In this document: positions 1 through 5,612 of the stretch, piece after piece | Position numbering within the stretch: the stretch's first letter is position 1 | Layout of the letters: each line of letters starts with the position of its first letter | Origin: UBA3210 sp963653535 | GTDB lineage: Bacteria; Bacillota_I; Bacilli_A; RFN20; CAG-449 | Reading direction: 5' to 3' | Length of the DNA: 6,310 bases | Assembly (NCBI GenBank): GCA_963653535.1 | Contig: CAVJWU010000052.1 | Location: 1-6,310 of the forward strand | Made by a program: the position numbers and the translations under genes | The notes under the pieces: model-generated | Told to the model about the DNA's origin: nothing | Databases searched by the model: none | The model's input: only the letters and a program-made list of their open reading frames with translations

Positions 1-30
1 TAGAATATCACTAATTAATTTATTTTCCAT
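1..30 (-). CDS. Possible N-terminal fragment of a divergent gene (window edge)
   Basis: On the minus strand an ATG at 30-28 opens a frame that stays open to the window edge and reads MENKLISDIL. I do not recognise a family from ten residues. There is no Shine-Dalgarno upstream. A TAAAAT-like -10 (plus 35-40) lies only four bases from the ATG, so this would have to be a leaderless start, or the match is chance. The position, head-to-head with the AP endonuclease gene across an AT-rich gap, is plausible for a real gene, but ten open codons are weak evidence. Confidence 0.27.
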   Translation of the reverse strand, partial: MENKLISDIL

Positions 31-77
31 TATTATTTTAAAAAAAAGAAAAATTGAATTTTAAATAAAAATATGGC

Positions 78-94
78 GTTTTTAACGTAAAAAC
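78..94. repeat. 17-bp perfect dyad upstream of the AP endonuclease gene
   Basis: GTTTTTA (78-84) and TAAAAAC (88-94) are perfect inverted 7-mers around ACG. The dyad lies 38 bp before the ATG, next to the possible -10 hexamers TAAAAT (97-102) and TAGAAT (103-108). No good -35 precedes either hexamer, so the promoter itself is uncertain. The dyad could be an operator, but A/T-rich palindromes of this size also arise by chance in this base composition. It has no adjacent T-run, so it is not a typical terminator. Confidence 0.35.
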
Positions 95-114
95 TCTAAA
101 ATTAGAATATATTT

Positions 115-123
115 AGAAGGAGA
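115..123 (+). promoter_or_regulatory. Shine-Dalgarno of the AP endonuclease gene
   Basis: AGAAGGAGA contains the AAGGAG core and lies nine bases before the ATG at 133. This fixes the start codon. Confidence 0.85.
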
Positions 124-132
124 TTTTAATAT

Positions 133-879
133 ATGAAAATAGTTTCTTTTAATGTAAATGGCTTAAGAGCGATATTAAAAAAAGACTTTATAAGAGATTT
201 TACAAATTTAAATGCGGATATCTTTGCCCTTAATGAAACGAAGTTATCTAGCGATGATTTAATATTTATGCCAGAAGGATACGAAATTTATCAAACTAAT
301 TCTAAAGTTAAAAAAGGCTATTCAGGCGTAATGGTATTTACTAAAATAAAACCTCTTTCTGTTCATTTTGGATTATTAAATAATAAATATGATGATGAAG
401 GTCGCGTAATAACTTTAGAATTTAATAATTTTTATTTTATTGCAAGTTATGTACCTAATGCAGGAGAAGAATTAGTAAGACTTAATTTTCGTTTAGAATA
501 TGAAAAAGATTTATTAGAATATTTTGCTTCTTTAAATAAACCTATTGTCTATGGAGGAGATTTAAATGTCGCCTATCGTGAAATTGATCTTAAAAATCCT
601 AAACCTAATATTGGTAAAGCGGGATTTACTTATGAAGAAAGAGATGCGTTTACTAATTTATTAGATCATGGTTATATAGATACGTTTAGATATCTATATC
701 CAGAAAAAGTAATGTATTCTTGGTGGAGTTATCGTTTTAAAGCACGCGAAAATAACGCTGGGTGGAGAATAGATTATTTTATTGTATCGAAAGAATTAAT
801 TACGGAAGTAAAAGATGTTATCATTCACAATGAAATTTATGGAAGTGACCATTGCCCAATTGAAATAGAGATTTTTTAA
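133..879 (+). CDS. exoA: Exodeoxyribonuclease III-type AP endonuclease (xth/ExoA family)
   Basis: This is a cytoplasmic base-excision-repair enzyme. By family it cleaves DNA 5' of abasic sites and removes 3'-blocking groups, using Mg2+. The 248-residue protein is a full-length single endonuclease/exonuclease/phosphatase domain, close to the usual 250-270. Visible motifs in order: SFNVNGLRA with N7; LNETK with the metal ligand E35 (the family usually has LQETK); YVPNAG with Y106; GGDLNVA with catalytic D143 and N145; YSWWSYR at 196-201, a hallmark of this family; GWRIDYF with D214; and GSDHCPI with the catalytic D239-H240 pair. All catalytic positions are intact. The start is set by a strong Shine-Dalgarno nine bases upstream. 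It is followed by no terminator of its own except the hairpin at 937-994, which also lies in front of the MATE gene. The product is confident; the choice between the symbols exoA and xth is convention. Confidence 0.95.
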   Translation: MKIVSFNVNGLRAILKKDFIRDFTNLNADIFALNETKLSSDDLIFMPEGYEIYQTNSKVKKGYSGVMVFTKIKPLSVHFGLLNNKYDDEGRVITLEFNNFYFIASYVPNAGEELVRLNFRLEYEKDLLEYFASLNKPIVYGGDLNVAYREIDLKNPKPNIGKAGFTYEERDAFTNLLDHGYIDTFRYLYPEKVMYSWWSYRFKARENNAGWRIDYFIVSKELITEVKDVIIHNEIYGSDHCPIEIEIF

Positions 880-897
880 AAAAAACAAAAAAAATCA

Positions 898-927
898 CTT
901 ACACGAATTTTTTCCTTTTGTTAAAAT
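898..927 (+). promoter_or_regulatory. Candidate extended -10 promoter for the MATE gene
   Basis: CTTACA (898-903, 4/6 to the -35 consensus) is followed by 18 bp and then TGTTAAAAT (919-927), a TGn-extended -10 with hexamer TAAAAT (5/6). The predicted start lies around 932-935, just before or within the leader hairpin region. An imperfect direct repeat of the -10 (GTTAAAATGTC at 920-930, GTTAAATGTC at 940-949) lies 20 bp downstream. The sequence match is good for an AT-rich genome, but this is not proof of activity. Confidence 0.5.
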
Positions 928-931
928 GTCG

Positions 932-1000
932 CTCGTGGCGTTAAATGTCCTTAACTCAATAGCCTGACGAGTTAAGTAATTTACGCCTTTTTTTGAGGAG
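932..1000 (+). promoter_or_regulatory. Candidate attenuator/riboswitch-like leader of the MATE gene
   Basis: Two mutually exclusive folds can be drawn. Fold A has a continuous 13-nt 5' strand (932-944). It pairs CTCGT 932-936 with ACGAG 967-971, GGC 937-939 with GCC 962-964, and GTTAA 940-944 with TTAAC 951-955. It leaves a 2-nt bulge (965-966), a 6-nt bulge (956-961) and a 6-nt loop (945-950). Fold B is the terminator hairpin at 937-987, which reuses 937-946, 950-957 and 969-976. The T-run ends at 994 and the Shine-Dalgarno GAGGAG begins at 995. TCCT at 948-951 could also pair with AGGA of the Shine-Dalgarno. The leader does not match any riboswitch class I can recall. The folds are seen in the sequence; regulation is inferred. 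If the promoter at 898-927 starts at 935, part of the first helix is lost unless transcription comes from upstream. Confidence 0.45.
937..994 (+). terminator. Intrinsic terminator-like hairpin between exoA and the MATE gene
   Basis: The outer stem pairs GGCGT (937-941) with ACGCC (983-987) and AAAT (943-946) with ATTT (979-982), leaving one bulged T. After a small internal loop, CTTAACTC (950-957) pairs perfectly with GAGTTAAG (969-976) around an 11-nt loop. Seven T residues (988-994) follow directly. It can end exoA transcripts. Because the MATE ribosome site begins at the next base, it must also limit MATE expression unless bypassed. Confidence 0.75.
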
Positions 1001-1010
1001 AAAATTATTT

Positions 1011-2435
1011 ATGAACGATTATTTAATTAAAGAAAAACCTTCGAAATTATTAATAAAATTCGCTCTTCCATGTATATTGTCTTTATTAATTAGCGCTCTA
1101 TACAACATTGTAGATCAAATTTTTATTGGTAATTCAACTGAAGGAACATTAGGAAATACTGCAACAAGCATTGTTTTCCCTTTAACATGTATTGCATTAG
1201 CTTTCGGACTTATGTTAGGAGATGGTGCAGCAAGTTACATATCTTTGTGTTTAGGAAGAAAAGATGATAAAAAGATTAGTAGCATAGTTGGAACTGTTAT
1301 AAGTGTAGGAATAATTATTAGCGCACTATTCTTACTTATTTGTTTTCCTTTATTAAGCAATATTTTATCTTTTTTTGGGGCTAAAACTCCTGAATCATTA
1401 GATAAATCTTATCAATATGGTTTTGTTATTTTAATTGGTGTACCTTTCTATATTTTAATGAATGCAATTAATTCAATTATTCGCGCGGATGGTTCACCTA
1501 AAACATCGATGATTTCTATGGTTACCGGCGCGGTTATTAACGTTATCTTAGATGCAATCTTTATTTTAGTTTTAAATATGGGTGTATTTGGTGCCGCTCT
1601 AGCGACGATTATTGGTCAATTTGCTTCTTTCTTAATTTCTATTTTCTATTTAGCATTTAAGACTAAGACTTTTAAATTAAAATTGAAAGATTTTAAGATT
1701 AGTTTTTCTGCCTTAATCAATGTTTCTAAATTAGGTATATCTAGTTTTTTAACACAAATTGCGATTGTTATTATTTCAATTGTCAGTATGAATATGCTTG
1801 CCCTTTATGGAGCTAAGTCAAAATATGGTATTAATGATCCTCAAGCAATTATTGGGGTGGTTATGAAAGTATTTACTATCGTAGTTAATATCGCAGTTGG
1901 TATTGCTTCTGGTGCTCAACCTATTGTTGGATATAATTATGGGGCAGGGCAAATTAAAAGAGTTAAAGAATTATTAAAATTAGTCTTAGTATCAACATTC
2001 ATCGTTGGAGTTATTGCAACACTTTTATTTGAATTAATTCCAGGACAAATTTTATCAATATTTGGTTCAAATTCATCTAATCCGGAAAATTATCTAGAAT
2101 TTGGTATTCTCGCTATGAGAATTTATTTAGGTGGTATTTTATTTACTTTACTTCAAAAAGTTACAAGTATCTTCTTACAAGCTATTGATAAACCTATAAA
2201 ATCAACATTATTAAGTTTAATTAGAGATGTTCTTGCTATGGTTACTTTTACTACAACTCTTCCTCTAGGAATGGGAATTATGGGTGTATTATGGGCGGCC
2301 CCAATTTCTGATATCTTCGGTATTACTTTTAGCGTTATATTCCTTGTAATTGAAATAAGAAAATTAGATAAAATGAATGAACAAAAAGAAGATCTTTACG
2401 GCCAAGATAATGAACTTGAATTAAATAATAATTAA
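1011..2435 (+). CDS. MATE family multidrug efflux transporter, MepA-like
   Basis: This is an inner-membrane exporter of the MATE superfamily, which extrudes cationic drugs and metabolites in exchange for Na+ or H+. The 474-residue protein has about twelve hydrophobic segments in two homologous halves. Features close to the Staphylococcus MepA subgroup include YNIVDQIFIGN (31-41, with D35 in the first helix), GDGAASYISLCLGR (70-83), RADGSPKTSM (158-167, end of the fourth helix) and the second-half signature GAQPIVGYNYGAG (301-313). The C-terminal tail (about 451-474) is hydrophilic, acidic and Asn-rich. The ATG at 1011 is chosen because GAGGAG (995-1000) lies ten bases upstream. An in-frame TTG at 993 would put that ribosome site inside the gene and is rejected. 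The family is certain; substrate and coupling ion are unknown. Expression is probably attenuated by the hairpin in its leader. No T-run terminator follows it on this strand. Confidence 0.93.
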   Translation: MNDYLIKEKPSKLLIKFALPCILSLLISALYNIVDQIFIGNSTEGTLGNTATSIVFPLTCIALAFGLMLGDGAASYISLCLGRKDDKKISSIVGTVISVGIIISALFLLICFPLLSNILSFFGAKTPESLDKSYQYGFVILIGVPFYILMNAINSIIRADGSPKTSMISMVTGAVINVILDAIFILVLNMGVFGAALATIIGQFASFLISIFYLAFKTKTFKLKLKDFKISFSALINVSKLGISSFLTQIAIVIISIVSMNMLALYGAKSKYGINDPQAIIGVVMKVFTIVVNIAVGIASGAQPIVGYNYGAGQIKRVKELLKLVLVSTFIVGVIATLLFELIPGQILSIFGSNSSNPENYLEFGILAMRIYLGGILFTLLQKVTSIFLQAIDKPIKSTLLSLIRDVLAMVTFTTTLPLGMGIMGVLWAAPISDIFGITFSVIFLVIEIRKLDKMNEQKEDLYGQDNELELNNN

Positions 2436-2539
2436 TCTAAAATATCTAAACTAAATTAGCGTCGTAGATTCTTTTAACAAATTTTAGAAATAAACACTTA
2501 TGAGAGATTGTATTATTTTTATTTAGATATAACAGGTAT

Positions 2540-2563
2540 AAAAAAACACTTCTAAAAGAAGTG
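2540..2563 (-). terminator. Intrinsic terminator of the tRNA-Arg gene
   Basis: Read on the minus strand, CACTTC and GAAGTG (plus 2558-2563 and 2547-2552) form a 6-bp stem with a 5-nt loop, followed by seven T residues (plus 2540-2546). It lies 12 bases beyond the CCA end. On the plus strand there is no T-run after the stem, so it does not serve the MATE gene. Confidence 0.8.
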
Positions 2564-2575
2564 ATTAATATATAA

Positions 2576-2652
2576 TGGCCTGCCTGACTAGATTCGAACT
2601 AGCGGCGTTCCGCTTAGGAGGCGGACCCTCTATCCAACTGAGGTACAGGCAG
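2576..2652 (-). tRNA. tRNA-Arg (anticodon CCU), with encoded CCA
   Basis: On the minus strand this folds as a complete cloverleaf of 74 nt plus an encoded CCA (plus 2576-2578). The acceptor arms CTGCCTG (1-7) and CAGGCAG (66-72) pair perfectly, with C1-G72 and discriminator G73. The D stem is CCTC/GAGG around AGTTGGATA. The anticodon stem TCCGC/GCGGA encloses loop CTCCTAA, giving anticodon CCU (plus 2616-2618), which reads AGG. The T arm is GCTAG-TTCGAAT-CTAGT with one G-U pair, and the variable loop is 5 nt. It is a stand-alone gene, antisense to its protein-coding neighbours, with its own promoter and terminator. There is no sign of a truncated copy or of integration at its 3' end. Confidence 0.97.
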
Positions 2653-2660
2653 ATAAAATT

Positions 2661-2689
2661 ATCATATCACGATTTAGCGACTATAGCAA
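2661..2689 (-). promoter_or_regulatory. Extended -10 promoter of the tRNA-Arg gene
   Basis: On the minus strand TTGCTA (plus 2684-2689, 4/6) is followed by exactly 17 bp and then TATGAT (plus 2661-2666, 5/6), with an upstream TGA giving an extended -10. The predicted start lies around 2653-2655, only one to three bases before the mature tRNA 5' end at 2652. Confidence 0.72.
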
Positions 2690-2787
2690 AAATAATAAAA
2701 AGAATTTAAATTAATTAACATAGTAAATTTTAATAAGTAAATAATTAAAACTATTTAATAATTCAATAAATAAAACATAAACATTAA

Positions 2788-2807
2788 AATTCGTTATAAT
2801 TCGTGAT
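2788..2807. repeat. Tandem 10-bp direct repeat overlapping a TATAAT
   Basis: AATTCGTTAT (2788-2797) is followed without a gap by AATTCGTGAT (2798-2807), a 9/10 match. The period equals about one helical turn, and TATAAT at 2795-2800 spans the junction. This could be a regulator site for degV or a chance duplication. Confidence 0.4.
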
Positions 2808-2823
2808 AAAAAAAGTAAAATAA

Positions 2824-2851
2824 TTGCATTATTTATTAAAATATATATAAT
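2824..2851 (+). promoter_or_regulatory. Candidate promoter of degV
   Basis: TTGCAT (2824-2829, only 3/6 to consensus) is followed by 16 bp and a perfect TATAAT (2846-2851). The predicted start, about 2858, falls at the edge of the ribosome site AAGAGGT (2857-2863), giving a leader of about 14 nt. TATAAT at 2795-2800 is an alternative -10, but it lacks a credible -35. Confidence 0.4.
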
Positions 2852-2871
2852 ATATCAAGAGGTACTAAAGT

Positions 2872-3762
2872 ATGAAGCAATTTCAAGTATTAACAGACTC
2901 AACGGCTGATGTTGAAAAGAAATTTCGTGATAAATATGATTTAGATTATATTAAAATGATTTTCACAATTGATGGAAAAGATTATGATGCAGATTTAGAT
3001 TGGTCTAATATCGCTCCTAATGAATATTATGAAATGATGAGAAGTGGAAAAAGATCAGTTACTGGTCAAATTCAACCAGCTGAAGTAGAAGAAAAATTTA
3101 AAAAATATTTAGATGAAGGATTAGATATTTTATATGTTTCTTGTTCAAGTAGATTATCAGGCTCATATAATTATGCCGAAGTTTACGCGAAAGAATTATT
3201 AGAAAAATATCCTGGAAGAAGAATCGTTTGCTTCGATTCATTAAGAAGTAATTATGCTGAAGGCTTAATCGCGATGGATGCAGCTAAATATGCTTTAGAA
3301 GGTAAATCATTAGATGAAACTGTCGCTCAATTAACAAAAGATCGTTTATCTTATCAAGTTTATGCGACTAGTGGTTCATTAGCTTGGTTAAAGAAAGCTG
3401 GTAGAGTTAAAGCTTCTTCTGCATTCTTTGGTAATTTAATTGGTATTAAACCTATCATCGTTAGTGATGCAAAAGGTAATAACTTTGCTTTTAAGAAAGT
3501 AAAGGGTAGAAAAGCTTCTTTAGATGAATTTGTTTCTATTGCTTGCGAAAGAATGACAGATCCAAAGAATTCATTATTATGCATTGAACATGCGGATTGT
3601 TATGAAGATGCAAAATATATTGCAACTGAAATTTCTAAAATCATGGAAGTTAAAGAAATTAATATTTCTGATTTAGGCCCAATTATTGGAGCGACAACAG
3701 GTCCAGATACTGTAACAATTTCTTTCATTGGTGAAAAAGTTACAATTGCAGATGGTCAATAA
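2872..3762 (+). CDS. degV: DegV family fatty-acid-binding protein
   Basis: DegV/FakB-type proteins bind one fatty acid. In Gram-positives, FakB paralogues present it to the kinase FakA for phosphorylation and phospholipid synthesis. At 296 residues it is near the usual 280-290. Motifs in order: LTDSTADV (7-14); SGKRSVTGQIQPAEV (58-72), with the T-S/T-Q-P type segment of the N-terminal lobe; VSCSSRLSGSYN (89-100), the conserved ligand-site loop; FDSLRSNYAEG (121-131); SGSLAWLKKAGRV (167-179); GIKPII (191-196); and GPIIGATTGPDTV (269-281), near the C-terminal end. The start has GAGGT (2859-2863) eight bases upstream. No FakA gene is in the window, so a FakB role is not shown here. It lies upstream of and co-directional with the ABC exporter, separated by a terminator, so the two may be partly co-transcribed. 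Confidence 0.93.
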   Translation: MKQFQVLTDSTADVEKKFRDKYDLDYIKMIFTIDGKDYDADLDWSNIAPNEYYEMMRSGKRSVTGQIQPAEVEEKFKKYLDEGLDILYVSCSSRLSGSYNYAEVYAKELLEKYPGRRIVCFDSLRSNYAEGLIAMDAAKYALEGKSLDETVAQLTKDRLSYQVYATSGSLAWLKKAGRVKASSAFFGNLIGIKPIIVSDAKGNNFAFKKVKGRKASLDEFVSIACERMTDPKNSLLCIEHADCYEDAKYIATEISKIMEVKEINISDLGPIIGATTGPDTVTISFIGEKVTIADGQ

Positions 3763-3786
3763 TATAAAATAATTCTAATAATTATT

Positions 3787-3823
3787 ACCACTTTTATGAA
3801 CAATGGAAGTGGTTTTTTATTTT
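3787..3823 (+). terminator. Intrinsic terminator between degV and the ABC exporter
   Basis: CCACTT (3788-3793) pairs with AAGTGG (3807-3812). The stem extends through two T-G wobbles and two A-T pairs to a 5-nt loop GAACA (3798-3802), making about ten pairs. A run of six T residues, then A and four more T residues, follows. Only three bases separate its end from the exporter's Shine-Dalgarno, so it should reduce exporter transcription from the degV promoter. Confidence 0.83.
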
Positions 3824-3826
3824 AAT

Positions 3827-3832
3827 AGGAGG
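3827..3832 (+). promoter_or_regulatory. Consensus Shine-Dalgarno of the ABC exporter
   Basis: A perfect AGGAGG lies seven bases before the ATG at 3840, supporting this start. It is the strongest ribosome site in the window and follows a terminator directly, pairing strong translation with attenuated transcription. Confidence 0.85.
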
Positions 3833-3839
3833 GAAGTAT

Positions 3840-5573
3840 ATGTTAAAAAGATTTATAAGTTATTATAAGCCTTATAAAGGGATGTTCTTTTTGGATATGA
3901 TGGCTAGTTTTTTTATTTCTTTAATAGGTTTATTATATCCTATCATTACTAATAAAGTCGTAAAGACTTATGTTCCTAATAATGATACAAATAAAATATT
4001 AATATTAGGATTTATATTGTTAGGCTGTTATGTTATTAGAATGTTTTTAAAATTCTTTGTTCAATACTATGGCCATATGATTGGTACTCATATGCAAGCT
4101 GATATGCGTAGAGAAATGTTTATAAAATTACAAAAATTACCATTTTCATATTATGATGAACATGAAACAGGCAAGATAATGTCAAGAATGACTAATGATC
4201 TTCAACAAGTTAGTGAACTCGCTCACCACGGTCCAGAAAACTTCTTTATCTGCGGAATTACTATTATTTTATCATTTGCTTATTTATTAACGATAGATTA
4301 TAGATTTGCTTTATGGGTCTTAGTCGCGGTTCCTTTATTGGTTATTGTTTCTTTATTCTTTAGAAAAAGATTACATAAAGCTCAAATGGAAAATAGAAGA
4401 GCTCTAGCTAGTATTAACGCTCGTTTAGAATCATCTATTACAGGTATTAGAGTAACTAAAGCTTTCACTAATGATGAAAAAGAATTAGAAAAGTTTGAGG
4501 CTTCTAATTCTGACTTTGTTAAATCAAAAGCAAAAACTTATAAAGCGATGGGACAATTTGGTTCTTCGACCGCTTTCTTAACAGATTTATTTAATTTTAT
4601 TATTATTGTCGCGGGTGGCTTACTTGTTGCACCTAGTAAAGATACTGCAAGTTACGTAACTTTCGTTGTATCTGTCTCAATGTTTATTACACCATTAACA
4701 ACTTTAATTAATTTCGTTGAACAATATGAAGAAGGCGTAACAGGCTTTCAAAGATTTGTGGAAATTATTGATGAAGAAGAAGAAAAAGTTGATGATGATG
4801 CAACGGATGTCGGTTATTTAGAAGGAAACATTAAATTTGATCATGTTACCTTTAATTATATAAAAAAGCATCATCCTGGTAATGTATTAGATGATGTTTC
4901 ATTTGAAATAGAAAAAGGTAAAACAGTAGCTTTAGTTGGTGCTTCTGGTGGAGGTAAAACAACTATTTGTCATTTGATTCCTAATTTCTATCATGCTTCT
5001 AAAGGGCATGTCTATATTGATGATATTGATGTTAATAAGATGACTTTTGAATCACTAAGAAGAAATATTGGTATTGTTCAACAAGATGTTTTCTTATTTA
5101 ATGGTACAATCTTAGAAAATATAAAATATGGTAATTATGAAGCTAGTGATGAAGATGTTATTAAAGCTAGTAAAATGGCCAATATTCATAATTATATTAT
5201 GGGACTTGAAGATGGCTATAATACGATGGTCGGCGAAAGAGGTGTTAAACTTTCCGGCGGACAAAAACAAAGAATATCTATTGCTCGTGTCTTCTTAAAA
5301 AATCCTTCCATCCTTATTTTAGATGAAGCAACTTCGGCTTTAGATAATGTTACAGAAGCCTTAATTCAAAAATCTTTAAATGATTTAGCAAAAGGAAGAA
5401 CTACTTTAGTAGTCGCACATAGATTATCAACTATTAGAAACGCAGATTTAATTTATGTTATCGAAAAAGGTAAAATTGTTGAACAAGGTAATCACGAAGA
5501 ATTAATCTCTAAAAATGGTGAATATGCAGCACTATATAAAGGTATCGAAGAAAATCAAACATTTAATCAATAA
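3840..5573 (+). CDS. ABC exporter half-transporter (TMD-NBD fusion, MsbA/BmrA-like)
   Basis: This is an integral membrane ATP-driven exporter of the type used for lipids or drugs. It is expected to act as a homodimer or with a partner half-transporter. The 577 residues comprise an N-terminal transmembrane domain with about six helices (roughly 15-295) and a C-terminal nucleotide-binding domain (about 330-570). The latter carries an A-loop aromatic Y340, Walker A GASGGGKTT (367-375, K373), Q-loop VQQD (Q414-Q415), signature LSGGQKQR (471-478), Walker B ILILDEATSALD with catalytic E496, and H-loop H527 in VVAHRLST. All ATPase motifs are intact, so the enzyme is predicted to be active. The coupling-helix region includes YYDEHETGKIMSRMTND (104-120). 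The acidic linker EEEEKVDDD (312-320) joins the domains. No second half-transporter is adjacent, which favours a homodimer. The substrate cannot be told from sequence. No promoter fits between the preceding terminator and the ribosome site. Confidence 0.94.
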   Translation: MLKRFISYYKPYKGMFFLDMMASFFISLIGLLYPIITNKVVKTYVPNNDTNKILILGFILLGCYVIRMFLKFFVQYYGHMIGTHMQADMRREMFIKLQKLPFSYYDEHETGKIMSRMTNDLQQVSELAHHGPENFFICGITIILSFAYLLTIDYRFALWVLVAVPLLVIVSLFFRKRLHKAQMENRRALASINARLESSITGIRVTKAFTNDEKELEKFEASNSDFVKSKAKTYKAMGQFGSSTAFLTDLFNFIIIVAGGLLVAPSKDTASYVTFVVSVSMFITPLTTLINFVEQYEEGVTGFQRFVEIIDEEEEKVDDDATDVGYLEGNIKFDHVTFNYIKKHHPGNVLDDVSFEIEKGKTVALVGASGGGKTTICHLIPNFYHASKGHVYIDDIDVNKMTFESLRRNIGIVQQDVFLFNGTILENIKYGNYEASDEDVIKASKMANIHNYIMGLEDGYNTMVGERGVKLSGGQKQRISIARVFLKNPSILILDEATSALDNVTEALIQKSLNDLAKGRTTLVVAHRLSTIRNADLIYVIEKGKIVEQGNHEELISKNGEYAALYKGIEENQTFNQ

Positions 5574-5574
5574 T

Positions 5575-5607
5575 AAAAGTCTATGGAATAAAATCCATAG
5601 ACTTTTT
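5575..5607. terminator. Bidirectional terminator between the converging exporter and XRE genes
   Basis: A perfect 13-bp stem (5575-5587 with 5594-5606) encloses loop ATAAAA. Its outer pairs are A-T, so the plus strand ends in five T residues and the minus strand ends in four T residues. It starts two bases after the exporter stop codon and ends six bases from the XRE stop codon, serving both converging genes. Confidence 0.88.
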
Positions 5608-5612
5608 AAATG

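Larger units (their letters stand above)
2690..2871. other. Extremely A/T-rich intergenic region before degV
   Basis: Between the tRNA promoter and degV there is no open frame, RNA gene or stable hairpin. Short A/T palindromes occur (for example AATTTAAATT near 2703-2712), as do A-tracts and two perfect TATAAT hexamers (2795-2800 and 2846-2851). A tandem 10-bp repeat at 2788-2807 overlaps the first TATAAT. The region most likely serves as the degV promoter area. Confidence 0.5.

Noticed and set aside
872..895. T6-A8-C-A8 stretch after exoA as a terminator
   Set aside because: It is a simple homopolymer switch with no stable stem-loop followed by T residues; the real hairpin is at 937-994.
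964..970. CTGACGA resembles the hammerhead ribozyme core CUGANGA
   Set aside because: No properly placed GAAA box, stem II or cleavage-site triplet surrounds it, and the bases are already used in the two leader folds.
993..1010. TTG start for the MATE gene adding six residues (MRRKLF)
   Set aside because: The codons would overlap the terminator T-run and contain the Shine-Dalgarno GAGGAG, which is properly spaced for the ATG at 1011.
2436..2540. Possible small gene or small RNA between MATE and the tRNA
   Set aside because: The only ATG frame (from 2500) is eight codons without a ribosome site, and the pairing seen is weak and has no terminator.
3360..3584. 74-codon minus-strand open frame inside degV
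   Set aside because: It lies wholly antisense to a confidently identified gene, has no recognisable domain, and is best explained as a shadow frame.
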